From Anaerolineaceae bacterium (GTDB taxonomy: Bacteria > Chloroflexota > Anaerolineae > Aggregatilineales > Phototrophicaceae), in the NCBI GenBank assembly GCA_020634115.1, contig JACKCH010000010.1, positions 558,001 through 622,000 of the forward strand: a stretch of 64,000 bases of DNA, given 5' to 3'. The notes under the pieces are model-generated. The model was not told where the DNA came from and made no database searches. It worked only from the letters and a program-made list of their open reading frames with translations. Of the stretch, positions 17,583 through 25,745 are shown in pieces (position 1 is the stretch's first letter; each line of letters opens with the position of its first letter). The translations under genes and the position numbers were made by a program.

Positions 17583-20500
17583 ATGACCCCCAAACAACGG
17601 ATTGACGTATTCATCAGCAGTACCAGCATTGACCTGCCGGAACACCGCGCCGCCGTGCAGAATGCGATTCTCAGCCTGGGACTGTACCCCAGCGGCATGG
17701 AAAACTGGCCGGTCAGCGGCGAGAACCCGGTGGGACTATGCCAGCGACAGGTCAACGACGCCGAGATTTACCTGGGGATTTACGCCCACCGCTACGGCTG
17801 GCAACCGGACGGCTTCGACGGCCAGAGCATCACCGAACTGGAATACGAGTGGGCGGGGGAGGTGCGGCGCGACGGCAAACCGATTCCGCGCCTGTGCTTC
17901 GTTATGGATAACAGCCATCCCTGGCCGGTGGACAAAATGGAACTGGACGCGAAAGGCAAACTGGATGCGTTCAAAGCGCGAGTGAAGGAGAATCAGGTTG
18001 GCTTTTTCACCACCCCCGACAACCTGAAAGCGCAGGTGACCGCCGCCCTCGCGCCCTACGCCCAGCGTGGCAACCGGCAACCAGCCATCCCCTACCTGCG
18101 CTGGCTGCACGAACAGAGCAAAAAGAGCGGCCTGCTGCACGTCCTCACCCCCCGCGACGCCACCTCTGACGCGCAGCCGATCACCGTCGAGCAGGTCTAC
18201 ACGCCGCTGAACACCCGGCACACCGTCACCCGCGATAAAGACGGGCGGATACTCCCCAGCCACGAAATTTTAGAGTGGGAGAAATCCCACACCGACGAAG
18301 ATGAGAAACTCAAACAATCACCTCTGACAGCGATGGAAGCCGCATCACTGTTTCCCCATCTGGTGCTGCTGGGCGATCCGGGCAGTGGCAAAAGTACGTT
18401 TGTCAATTTCCTGGCGCTGGGCCTGAGCGGGCAGATGCTCGACCCGGACGGCAATTGGCTGGAACGGCTGACCGAACAGGGGTGGGAACACGGTGAGTTG
18501 CTGCCGGTGGTCGTCACGCTGCGTAACTTCGCCCAGGATGTGCCGCCGGATGTCGCGGGGACGGCGGCGCTGCTCTACGATCATATCCAGCATGAGTTGA
18601 CCAAATGGAAGCTGGAAGCGGCGTTCCCGGCCATTCAAGACGCGCTGGACAGGGGGCGGGCGCTGCTGCTGCTGGACGGCCTGGACGAAGTGCCCGGTGA
18701 ACGGCGCGACCTCGTGCGCGATACCATCGGCGATTTCAGCGCACGCTGCCACCGGGACAACCGTTTTATCGTCACCTGCCGCATTTTGAGCTATACCCAA
18801 CCGGCCTGGAAACTGCCGGGGATGGTCGAGCAAACCATCGCGCCCTTTGACCAGGATAAAATCGCCCATTTCATTGATGCCTGGTATACCGCTATGATCG
18901 CCCTGAACGTGATTGACCGCGACACCGCGCAAAAACGCACCGCCGACCTGACCAGGGGACTGAATCACCCGCACCTGCACGACATCGCCGCCAACCCGAT
19001 GCTGCTGACGGTGATGGCGATTGTCCACAACCACACCGGGACGCTCCCCCGCGAAAGCGCCCGGCTGTACCAGGAGTGCGTCAACCTGCTCATGTGGAAG
19101 TGGAAGCCGACGGAAGCCCGCAGCCTGATCGAAACGCTGGACGTGCGCGAAGACGACCTCTACCGGCTGCTGTGGGAGATTGCCTACGATGCCCACAGCC
19201 AACAGGCCGGGCGCGAGGGCGCGGCAGATATACCCGAAGCGGCGGTGTTGGGCATCGCCCGCAGAAAGTTAGGCGATCTGACCAAAGCCGAGGCGTTTTG
19301 CGAATATGTGGAAAAACGCGCCGGGCTGCTCATCGGGCGCGGCCAGGATGCCTACGGGATGCGCGTCTTCACCTTCCCGCACCGCACTTTCCAGGAGTTC
19401 CTGGCCGGGAGCTATATCGCCAGTGACCGTTTCACCCGCCATCTGCCCCGGTTGGCGCGGGCGGAGGGCTGGCGCGAGGCCTTGATGCTGGCAATCGGCC
19501 ACCTGGTTTTTAACCGGGGTGACATCGCCACGCCGCTGGATGCCCTTAGTGCCGCCTGCCCGGAACGGATGACGCCCGAAAGTGACGAGGACTGGCGCGT
19601 GATCTGGCTGGCGGGGGAGATGCTGGCGCTGATCGGCGGGCAGAATGCCGAACAGGATGAAGTCGGGCGCGAAGTGCTGCCCCGCCTGCGCGGGCAGTTG
19701 GCTGATCTGGTGGGTGGGGGACACCTGCCACCCCCCGAACGCGCCGCCGCCGGGCGTACTCTGGCTGTCCTGGGCGACCCTCGTCCCGGTGTAGGCTGTG
19801 TTTTGCTCCCCTCTCCCAGCGCAGCGTTCGGGAGAGGGGCTGGGGGTGAGGGCGTTTTGCCGGATATTGTCTGGTGTGACATTCCGGCAGGCGAACATGC
19901 TTTCCAGGATGGCAAAATCACCCTGCCCGCCTATCGTATCGCCAAATACCCGATTACTTATGCCCAATTCCAGACTTTTCTGGACGCCGAAGATGGGTTT
20001 AACAGCGATGAATGGTGGGTGGGAATGCCGGATAAGTATCGCAAGCAGCCTATAGACGAGCAACGATTCCCCTATGCCAATCATCCCCGTGAGAATGTCA
20101 GTTGGTATCAGGCGGTGGCGTTTTGTAGGTGGTTGAGCGTACAACTCGGTTACGAAATCCGTCTGCCCACCGAACAGGAGTGGGAAGCCGCCGCCCGGCA
20201 TCCTGATAGTCGTAAATACCCCTGGGGCGATGAATATATCAGCGGGTACGCCAATATTGATGAGACAGCACGATATGGCGGTGATAAAGTGGGCGAATTC
20301 TTCCTCAGCCAGACAACAGCCGTTGGCATGTACCCACAGGGGGCGAACCCGGCTAATGGCGTGTTGGATATGAGCGGGAATGTGTGGGAGTGGTGTCTGA
20401 ACCCGTATGATGACCCAGAGGGTGGGTTGAGTGAAGAGAACATGCGTTCTGAAGCCGTGCGGGTTTTGCGTGGCGGTTCGTGGGACAACAGCGCTTACTT

Positions 20501-20600
20501 CGCCCGTGCCGCGTCGCGCTACTACTACTTCATTCCGAACCTCAGGAACCTCTCCTTCGGGTTTCGGGTGGTGCGTCTGCCCCATTTACTGAATCGCTGA
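17583..20600 (+). CDS. DUF4062-NACHT-FGE (SUMF1-like) NLR-type protein with DGR-like variable 3' end
   Basis: About 1005 residues; ATG 17583 has GAGGG upstream (an alternative ATG lies at 17556). Domains: DUF4062 at about 1-150 (IDVFISSTSIDLPEHR); NACHT NTPase with Walker A GDPGSGKST (about 263) and Walker B LLLLDGLDEVPGERR (about 360); helical region to about 740; formylglycine-generating-enzyme/C-type-lectin-like fold at about 760-1000 (YRIAKYPITYAQFQ, MSGNVWEW, then RGGSWDN...GFRVVR). The domain order suggests an NLR-like sensor/effector for defence. The last 40 residues match the pattern of DGR variable regions, and 18 residues near 743-760 come from an inserted palindrome. Substrate and effector are not established. 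Confidence 0.85.
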   Translation: MTPKQRIDVFISSTSIDLPEHRAAVQNAILSLGLYPSGMENWPVSGENPVGLCQRQVNDAEIYLGIYAHRYGWQPDGFDGQSITELEYEWAGEVRRDGKPIPRLCFVMDNSHPWPVDKMELDAKGKLDAFKARVKENQVGFFTTPDNLKAQVTAALAPYAQRGNRQPAIPYLRWLHEQSKKSGLLHVLTPRDATSDAQPITVEQVYTPLNTRHTVTRDKDGRILPSHEILEWEKSHTDEDEKLKQSPLTAMEAASLFPHLVLLGDPGSGKSTFVNFLALGLSGQMLDPDGNWLERLTEQGWEHGELLPVVVTLRNFAQDVPPDVAGTAALLYDHIQHELTKWKLEAAFPAIQDALDRGRALLLLDGLDEVPGERRDLVRDTIGDFSARCHRDNRFIVTCRILSYTQPAWKLPGMVEQTIAPFDQDKIAHFIDAWYTAMIALNVIDRDTAQKRTADLTRGLNHPHLHDIAANPMLLTVMAIVHNHTGTLPRESARLYQECVNLLMWKWKPTEARSLIETLDVREDDLYRLLWEIAYDAHSQQAGREGAADIPEAAVLGIARRKLGDLTKAEAFCEYVEKRAGLLIGRGQDAYGMRVFTFPHRTFQEFLAGSYIASDRFTRHLPRLARAEGWREALMLAIGHLVFNRGDIATPLDALSAACPERMTPESDEDWRVIWLAGEMLALIGGQNAEQDEVGREVLPRLRGQLADLVGGGHLPPPERAAAGRTLAVLGDPRPGVGCVLLPSPSAAFGRGAGGEGVLPDIVWCDIPAGEHAFQDGKITLPAYRIAKYPITYAQFQTFLDAEDGFNSDEWWVGMPDKYRKQPIDEQRFPYANHPRENVSWYQAVAFCRWLSVQLGYEIRLPTEQEWEAAARHPDSRKYPWGDEYISGYANIDETARYGGDKVGEFFLSQTTAVGMYPQGANPANGVLDMSGNVWEWCLNPYDDPEGGLSEENMRSEAVRVLRGGSWDNSAYFARAASRYYYFIPNLRNLSFGFRVVRLPHLLNR
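19807..19860. mobile_element. In-frame palindromic element inside the NACHT-FGE gene
   Basis: A 54-bp stretch contains the palindrome CTCCCCTCTCCC...GGGAGAGGGG and ends in GGTGAGGG, like dispersed repeats seen elsewhere in this window. GTTTTGC occurs on both sides (19800-19806 and 19854-19860). Removing one repeat plus the element joins GVGCV directly to LPDIVW, which restores a natural linker before the FGE domain. Fifty-four nt is 18 codons, so the frame is kept and the protein gains LLPSPSAAFGRGAGGEGV. Confidence 0.7.
20457..20577 (+). other. Candidate DGR variable region (3' end of the FGE domain)
   Basis: Codons after RGGSW are dominated by NNC forms (GAC AAC AGC ... TAC TAC TAC TTC ... 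AAC CTC AGG AAC CTC TCC TTC), as expected when AAC codons of a template are altered at adenines. Fixed residues fit the C-type lectin/FGE DGR pattern: W, RAA, R, P, R, GFR. It is at the extreme 3' end of the gene, the usual position. No reverse transcriptase, accessory gene or template repeat was found in the window. Confidence 0.5.
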
Positions 20601-20617
20601 ACGCTGATGGGGTGAAT

Positions 20618-20794
20618 GCCCGCAGGGCAGAGGGGCGCAGCCCCTCAAAACCAAGCGCCGCAGGCGCGAGTCGTATTTTTGGGTTTTGGCGGGTGAGTAA
20701 CACGCCGAGGGATAAATCCCCCGGCTAAAGTAAAACCAAGTCCACTAAAGGGACTCTTTCTGCCATACCAACTGAACCCCTTTAGCGGGTTTGG
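20618..20794. repeat. Cluster of hairpins after the NACHT-FGE gene
   Basis: The 274-nt gap between the NACHT-FGE stop and the convergent TPR gene has no gene. It holds GCCCGCAGGGC (20618-20628), AGGGGC-GCA-GCCCCT (20631-20645), GCGCC-GCA-GGCGC followed by a T run, and an imperfect inverted repeat with arms 20736-20755 and 20775-20794 (about 14 of 20 pairs). One may be a terminator. Hairpins just after a variable region are also known in DGR target genes. Confidence 0.45.
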
Positions 20795-20874
20795 AACACC
20801 TTGCTGGGCATTTTAATGCTCGGCAGACGGCCTGCTGCAACGATAGGGATTCTATACTTACCCCTGACCTGACT

Positions 20875-21558
20875 CTATCCCCCCGCGCCCTCGAATTGCG
20901 CCACATACGCCTGCACAGCGGGAGAGGCGTTCGCACCGGCCAGTTCCAGGTAGCGGCGGTAATTCGCCAGTGCAGCCGTTGTTTGCCCCTGGGCGGCGTA
21001 CAGGCTGCCCAGGCTGCCGTAGGCGTCCGCGAAGTCGGGTTGGGTGGCGATAATCGTGGCGAAATCCGCTCCTGCCGCGCTCAGGTTGCCCGCCGCCAGG
21101 TAGGCCAGCCCCCGGTTATAGAGCGCCGCCGTGTGGTTGGGTTCCCGCCCCAGCACCTGGTTGTAGTCGCTGATGGCCTTCTCGTAATCGCCCTGCTGGT
21201 GATAGGCAATCCCCCGGTTGTTGTAGGCCAGCAGCAGGTTCGGGTCGTGCACCAGCGCCTGGGTGAAATCCACAATCGCCGGGTCGTAGCTGCCCTGCGA
21301 AAAATACGCCAGTCCCCGGTTGAAATACAGCCGCGCATCCGCCGGATTCTGCCGGATCGCCTGGTTGAACAGCGTGATCGCCGCATCATACTGGCCGGAT
21401 TCGAGCAGCGCCCGGCCTTCCCTGAGTTGGGCATCGGCAGGCGCTGTCCCCAGGTTCGGGAGCAGCAGCACTGCCAGAATCAAGATACCCCCCGCCAGCA
21501 GGGTTCCAACCGGCAGCAGCCACCCCCCCTGCCGCGTCCCGTTTGCATCCACACCCAT
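20875..21558 (-). CDS. Membrane-anchored TPR protein
   Basis: The 227-residue protein has a short polar N-terminus, one transmembrane helix (about 14-34; LLPVGTLLAGGILILAVLLL), then about five TPR units (for example AAITLFNQAIRQNPADARLY, and YNNRGIAYHQQGDYEKAI). TPR arrays bind partner proteins. It converges with the NACHT-FGE gene (gap 274 nt). It has no enzymatic domain. A similar TIR-TM-TPR protein exists at 59297. Confidence 0.8.
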   Translation of the reverse strand: MGVDANGTRQGGWLLPVGTLLAGGILILAVLLLPNLGTAPADAQLREGRALLESGQYDAAITLFNQAIRQNPADARLYFNRGLAYFSQGSYDPAIVDFTQALVHDPNLLLAYNNRGIAYHQQGDYEKAISDYNQVLGREPNHTAALYNRGLAYLAAGNLSAAGADFATIIATQPDFADAYGSLGSLYAAQGQTTAALANYRRYLELAGANASPAVQAYVAQFEGAGG

Positions 21559-21580
21559 TGGAAACCTCGTTTGTGCTTTA

Positions 21581-21663
21581 CCTCACCCCTACTCGCTGCG
21601 CTCGTTTTCCCCTCTCCGTTGACGGAGAGGGGAGGGAGAACCGAAGGTTCGGGAGGGGTGAGG
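21581..21663. repeat. 83-bp palindromic intergenic element with terminal inverted repeats
   Basis: Perfect 10-bp ends CCTCACCCCT (21581-21590) and AGGGGTGAGG (21654-21663) enclose a second stem, CCCCTCTCCGT/ACGGAGAGGGG type, at about 21610-21632. The GGGGTGAGG end matches the end of the palindrome inserted in the NACHT gene, so both belong to one family of small non-coding mobile palindromes. Confidence 0.65.
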
Positions 21664-21823
21664 TCGGTGAATCGAATTTGCCACAGATATTAAGCGAATT
21701 CGGGCAGATACGCAACGCATTTGCCGTGTTTGCCTGTATCCACAAACCCTCATCCTATTCCTTTGAGGGGATATGCGTCCCCGTCGCAGTCACCTTCTCA
21801 CTCAGGGAGAGCACCCCAAGGTT

Positions 21824-22315
21824 CGTTTTCCCCTCGCTTTGAGGGTTTAGAGGAAGAGACAAGTCATACGGAGCGGTGTGAGGGAGAAGAATAGCAATGG
21901 TTGGACGAAATAGATCACGAATGGGCTCCAGACCACACCGAAAGGTACTCAAGCGAGATTGGCGGCCAACCGTGGCGGGCTTTGAGTGCGACCATGTGAA
22001 CCGTGTCCCAAGGACAGAAAACGCTGGAGACGTCAATACTGGCTGCTCATCATGCTGCGTGGTTGCAAGGCCTGAGCCACAACTTAGCAAGCAACTGCCG
22101 CTGACAAGGACACCGAGCGTGAAATCTCACAGGACATACCGCAAACGAATTTCGAGTGCGGTTTGATTTACAATGTAGCTGACAACAGCGTACAATGGGG
22201 GAGCGTTCATGGGCATCTGTAGACTTGGATGGGGCAGAGGCAAATACAATGCCTATTGAACACTTTTGTCCGCCCCCAAATTGCTTGTGTCGTGCAGTAA
22301 AATCGCAATGGAGAG
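21824..22315 (-). mobile_element. Degenerate IS4-like element, copy 1 (internally deleted)
   Basis: This 492-bp region is nearly identical to 28172-28929 except that about 264 bp are missing at the junction near 21979. On the minus strand the end nearest 21960 reads RQSRLSTFRCGLEPIRDLF, like the C-terminus of IS4-family transposases. The middle reads QYRHLQRFLSL, like their N-terminal motif. Frames are broken, so it makes no transposase. It ends 56 bp before the nagA start. The rest of the 813-nt gap 21559-22371 holds the 83-bp palindrome and no gene. Confidence 0.65.
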
Positions 22316-22371
22316 AGAGTACGCGAAAACGGTAGTATTCTTTTTGATTTATCCATTAGGTGAGTAAAATC

Positions 22372-23520
22372 ATGACCAAAACACTTTTTATTGGCGGCAC
22401 GATCATCACGGCTGACACGACACTGAAAAACCATACGCTCGTTATCGAAAACGGTGTAATTCAGGCTATTCAACCCGGATACATCTCCGCAGACACCGTC
22501 GACCATGTGATTGACGCCACCGGCCAGACGATTATCCCTGGCTTGATTGATGTACATGTGCACGGTGGAGATGGACATGACACGATGGATGCCACGCCCG
22601 CAGCGATTCACGGCATGGCACGCTTTTTCGCCCAACATGGCGTTACTAGCTATTACCCCACCACCATGACCGACACCGCCGAAAACATCCAACGGGCATT
22701 GGAGAACGTCGCGGCTTGTCCACACCCGGAGGACGGCGCTCAACACCTCGGCGTCCACGTCGAAGGGCCGTTTCTCAGCCCACACTACCCCGGCGCACAG
22801 CCGCCAACCTTCTTTCGCCCACCCCAACCGGACGAATACGCCGCCTGGATGAAAACCGGAGTCGTGCGCTTGATTACGGTTGCGCCGGAGTTAGACGGGG
22901 CGCTGCCTATGATTGAGGCCTTGACTGCGCAGGGAGTCGAGTTCGCTGCCGGACATACCAACGCCACGTACGCGGAAACCAGCCGGGGTGCGGCCTGCGG
23001 CCTGCGGCAGGTCACACATACCTTTAACGGAATGCGCCCGCTGAATCACCGCGAACCGGGCATTCTGGGCGCAGCGCTGACCGATGACCGCCTGTATGCC
23101 CAGATCATCGCGGACGGCGTCCACACCCACCCGGCGATGGTCAAACTCCTGTTCCGGGCGAAAGGGGCGGGGCGTGTCCTGCTGATTACCGACGCCATGA
23201 GCGCCGCTGGACTGCCGGATGGGGACTATACCTTAGGGGCACAGTCGGTCACGGTGAAAGATGGCGTGGCGCGGATTCCGGCGGGCAACCTGGCGGGCAG
23301 CACCCTGACGCTTGATCGGGCAGTGCGGAACACTGTGGCCTGGACAGGGCTTTCACTAGCGGAAATCCTCCCGGCAGCAACCTCCACCCCGGCAGAGGCG
23401 ATGAATCTGACGAATAAAGGCCGCCTTGTTCCCGGCATGGACGCGGACATTGTGCTGTTAGACGAGCAACTTGAGGTGAGTCTGACGATGGTTGGCGGGC
23501 GGGTCGTGTACCGGCGGTGA
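22372..23520 (+). CDS. nagA: N-acetylglucosamine-6-phosphate deacetylase
   Basis: About 382 residues from ATG 22372 (AGGTGAG 7-8 nt upstream; an in-frame GTG at 22360 is less likely). Amidohydrolase features are clear: GLIDVHVHGGDGHDTMDA (metal HxH), HVEGPFLSP (metal Glu), GHTNATY and THTFNGMRPLNHR (metal/substrate His) and LITDAMSAAG (catalytic Asp). The enzyme deacetylates GlcNAc-6-P in amino-sugar and peptidoglycan recycling. No nagB or transport gene is adjacent; the IS4-like remnant lies directly upstream. Confidence 0.93.
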   Translation: MTKTLFIGGTIITADTTLKNHTLVIENGVIQAIQPGYISADTVDHVIDATGQTIIPGLIDVHVHGGDGHDTMDATPAAIHGMARFFAQHGVTSYYPTTMTDTAENIQRALENVAACPHPEDGAQHLGVHVEGPFLSPHYPGAQPPTFFRPPQPDEYAAWMKTGVVRLITVAPELDGALPMIEALTAQGVEFAAGHTNATYAETSRGAACGLRQVTHTFNGMRPLNHREPGILGAALTDDRLYAQIIADGVHTHPAMVKLLFRAKGAGRVLLITDAMSAAGLPDGDYTLGAQSVTVKDGVARIPAGNLAGSTLTLDRAVRNTVAWTGLSLAEILPAATSTPAEAMNLTNKGRLVPGMDADIVLLDEQLEVSLTMVGGRVVYRR

Positions 23521-23558
23521 GGGTCTAGCCTTCAAAATAACCAATTAATAGAATCAAA

Positions 23559-23582
23559 CAAGGGGCAGTGGATAGCCCCTTG
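23559..23582 (-). terminator. Terminator at the end of the ribosomal operon
   Basis: Arms CAAGGGGC (23559-23566) and GCCCCTTG (23575-23582) form a perfect 8-bp stem. On the minus strand it is followed by TTTGATTCT, 26 nt after the rpsI stop. It lies between two convergent genes and may also act on the nagA transcript. Confidence 0.65.
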
Positions 23583-23607
23583 TTGGCGTGTGATTCGCAG
23601 CAGCGCT

Positions 23608-24003
23608 TTAACGCTTTGTGTAGGTCGGCGCTTTGCGGGCGCGTTTGAGACCTGGCTTTTTCCGTTCCTTAACCCGCGCATCGCGGGTGAGGAATTTGTG
23701 TTCCTTCAACTGCGGCTTCACTTCCGGGTCGAGCTTGATGAGCGCCCGCGCCAATCCGAGCAGGATGGCGTCCCGCTGGCCGGAAATCCCGCCACCGTTG
23801 ACATGGATCGTGACATCGAAGTGCTTGTCCTGCCCCAGCACGGTGAGCGGCTGCAACAGAATGTCCACATCGCCGGAACGCGGCAGGTAGTCGCTGCCTT
23901 CTTTGTCATTAATCATGAGCTGCCCGGTGCCACCTGGGAAGATACGCACCCGAGCGGTAGCGGCCTTGCGGCGGCCAATGCCTTCGTAATATTGTGCAGA
24001 CAT
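23608..24003 (-). CDS. rpsI: 30S ribosomal protein S9 (uS9)
   Basis: The 131-residue protein has the S9 core (YYEGIGRRKAATARVRIFPG, GGISGQRDAILLGLARAL) and the conserved C-terminus ARKAPTYTKR, whose last arginine contacts P-site tRNA. It follows rplM by 14 nt, the usual L13-S9 pair, and is the last gene of the operon. Confidence 0.97.
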   Translation of the reverse strand: MSAQYYEGIGRRKAATARVRIFPGGTGQLMINDKEGSDYLPRSGDVDILLQPLTVLGQDKHFDVTIHVNGGGISGQRDAILLGLARALIKLDPEVKPQLKEHKFLTRDARVKERKKPGLKRARKAPTYTKR

Positions 24004-24017
24004 GAATGAGACCCTTC

Positions 24018-24452
24018 CTACAGCTCTAAGACTTCGGGCTTCTGCGCCGCGTGCGGGTGGTCGCTCCCGGCGTAAACCTTAAGTTTCTTCAGCATATTCC
24101 GGCCCAGTGCGTTGCTCGGCAGCATTCCCTTCACCGCCGCTTCAATCACCCGTTCGGGGTGTTTGGCGAGCTGTTCGCGCAGCGTGACCGACTTAATCCC
24201 ACCGGGATAACCCGAATGCCGATAATACCGCTTGTCGTCCATTTTATTGCCGGTAACGGTGACATCGCCACAGTTGATGACGATCACATAGTCACCCACA
24301 TCCTGGTTAGGCGCAAAAACCGGCTTGTGTTTACCACGCAAAATCGGTGCAATCCGAGTGGCGAGACGCCCCAGGTTCTGCCCCTTCGCGTCCACAATCC
24401 ACCATTTGCGTTCAACTTCGAGTGGCTTGGTTACGAAAGTTTTCTGTTCCAC
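24018..24452 (-). CDS. rplM: 50S ribosomal protein L13 (uL13)
   Basis: The 144-residue protein shows KWWIVDAKGQNLGRLATRIA, DYVIVINCGDVTVTG and GMLPSNALGRNMLKKLKVY, all standard L13 blocks. Length equals the family norm. It sits 122 nt after truA and 14 nt before rpsI. The gap before it carries a REP-like palindrome (24505-24527) and a second GGGCGAC/GTCGCCC hairpin (24556-24576 region). Confidence 0.97.
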   Translation of the reverse strand: MEQKTFVTKPLEVERKWWIVDAKGQNLGRLATRIAPILRGKHKPVFAPNQDVGDYVIVINCGDVTVTGNKMDDKRYYRHSGYPGGIKSVTLREQLAKHPERVIEAAVKGMLPSNALGRNMLKKLKVYAGSDHPHAAQKPEVLEL

Positions 24453-24504
24453 AATTCCTATCCTCCGGCGGGCGTCTCACCCACCTTAACCGAGTCTTGA
24501 GTCT

Positions 24505-24527
24505 GGGCGCACCGCCGTGCGCCCCTA
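24505..24527. repeat. REP-like palindrome between truA and rplM
   Basis: GGGCGCACCGCCGTGCGCCC followed by CTAC forms a GC-rich hairpin. The same plan, GGGCGCA...TGCGCCCCTAC, recurs at 36823-36846, so this is a dispersed repeat family. Here it lies inside a transcribed operon gap. Confidence 0.6.
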
Positions 24528-24574
24528 CATCCTCTATATTCGCAGGGCGACTTGGTGTGGTCGCCCGGTTTTTC

Positions 24575-25336
24575 TTAATCATCCGGGTAGCGCACGCGGG
24601 TCAGAACCAATCCGTGTGGCGGGGCGACTGGCCCTTCCCACAAAACCGCCCGGTGTAAAATCGCCTCAATCCCGGCGGTATCCTGCTGACCCTGTCCGAC
24701 CTGCACCAACAACCCGACTATCCGCCGCACCATGTGCTTCAAAAAGGCATTGGCTTCCACTGTATACTGCCAGATTATGCCAGTGCCCTGGGGATTTTCC
24801 CAGTGTGACCATTCCGAACGCAGTACCCGGCGGATCGTCGTCTTGCTGCCCTGCGGCGGGAGGCCGAATCCGGCAAAATCATGTTCCCCTGCCAGCAGCG
24901 CCGCCGCTGTTTGCATCGCCGCGCCGTCCAGGTCGCCCCAGATGTGCCAGGCACGATGACGGAGCAAAGGCTGGCGTTCGCCGCACTGTACCAGCGTGTA
25001 CTGATATTCCCGCGCAACCGCATCAAAACGGGGATGAAACCCCGATTGCTCCCGTATATCCTGGAGCGCGATGTCGGCGGGAAGTTGGCTGTTAATCGCT
25101 CGCAGCAGGTCGCTCAGGCGATGCGCCCACTCGACTGTAAACGTAATCACCTGGCCGGTGGCATGAACGCCGGTATCCGTGCGTCCCGCCCCGATGACTG
25201 TGACCGACTGGCCGGTAATGGCCTGGATTGCGCCTTCAACCGTCCCCTGGATGGTGGGCGTATCCCCGGCCTGCCGTTGAAACCCCTGGTAGGCGGTGCC
25301 GTCGTAAGCCAGCGTTGCGCGGCAGCTTACCGCCAT
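24575..25336 (-). CDS. truA: tRNA pseudouridine(38-40) synthase
   Basis: The 253-residue enzyme contains the TruA catalytic loop GAGRTDTGVHA with the essential aspartate, plus LAYDGTAYQGFQRQAG at the N-terminus and FLKHMVRRIVGLLVQVG near the C-terminus. It isomerises uridines 38-40 of the tRNA anticodon arm. It lies 9 nt after rplQ, the classical rplQ-truA-rplM order. Confidence 0.95.
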   Translation of the reverse strand: MAVSCRATLAYDGTAYQGFQRQAGDTPTIQGTVEGAIQAITGQSVTVIGAGRTDTGVHATGQVITFTVEWAHRLSDLLRAINSQLPADIALQDIREQSGFHPRFDAVAREYQYTLVQCGERQPLLRHRAWHIWGDLDGAAMQTAAALLAGEHDFAGFGLPPQGSKTTIRRVLRSEWSHWENPQGTGIIWQYTVEANAFLKHMVRRIVGLLVQVGQGQQDTAGIEAILHRAVLWEGPVAPPHGLVLTRVRYPDD

Positions 25337-25345
25337 ACGAATCCG

Positions 25346-25735
25346 TTAGGCTTCGCTGTCAACCAGTTCCAGCAGCACCATTTCGGCGCTGTCGCCCTTG
25401 CGCGGCCCCATCTTAATAATGCGGGTATAGCCGCCGGGACGTTCTTCGTAGCGCGGCGCGAGTGTGTCGAACAGTTTCTGCACGACTTCACGGTCATTAT
25501 TCAACCGGCTGGCCGCGATACGGCGGGCGTGAACCGTCCGCGCCGGGTCTTCATGCGCCAGACCACGTTTCGCCAGCGTAATCAGCTTTTCAATATGGCC
25601 GCGCACAAAGTCAGCTTTAGCACGGGTCGTCTCAATCCGTTCATGTTCCAGCAGGGCGAGCGTCAGGCTCAGGCGTAAGGCCTTGCGCTGTGCGCCGTTG
25701 CGCCCTAGTTTTTTACCAACCACACGATGTCGCAT
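25346..25735 (-). CDS. rplQ: 50S ribosomal protein L17 (bL17)
   Basis: The 129-residue protein begins MRHRVVGKKLGRNGAQRKAL, the L17 signature, and continues with ALLEHERIETTRAKA and TRIIKMGPRKGDSAEMVLLE. It follows rpoA by 10 nt. Confidence 0.97.
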   Translation of the reverse strand: MRHRVVGKKLGRNGAQRKALRLSLTLALLEHERIETTRAKADFVRGHIEKLITLAKRGLAHEDPARTVHARRIAASRLNNDREVVQKLFDTLAPRYEERPGGYTRIIKMGPRKGDSAEMVLLELVDSEA

Positions 25736-25745
25736 GATCCATCCT

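Noticed and set aside
17736..18263. 175-codon minus frame
   Set aside because: Antisense shadow of the DUF4062 region with no recognisable family.
19269..20585. 438-codon minus frame opposite the NACHT-FGE gene
   Set aside because: A GC-rich antisense shadow; the plus frame has clear NACHT and FGE motifs.
20600..22371. Search for a DGR reverse transcriptase and template next to the variable region
   Set aside because: No RT motifs or near-copy of the variable region were found in this window; only repeats and a TPR gene are present.
24556..24576. GGGCGAC/GTCGCCC hairpin followed by T run as a terminator after truA
   Set aside because: The T run follows on the plus strand, where no gene is transcribed into it; on the operon strand there is no T run after the stem.
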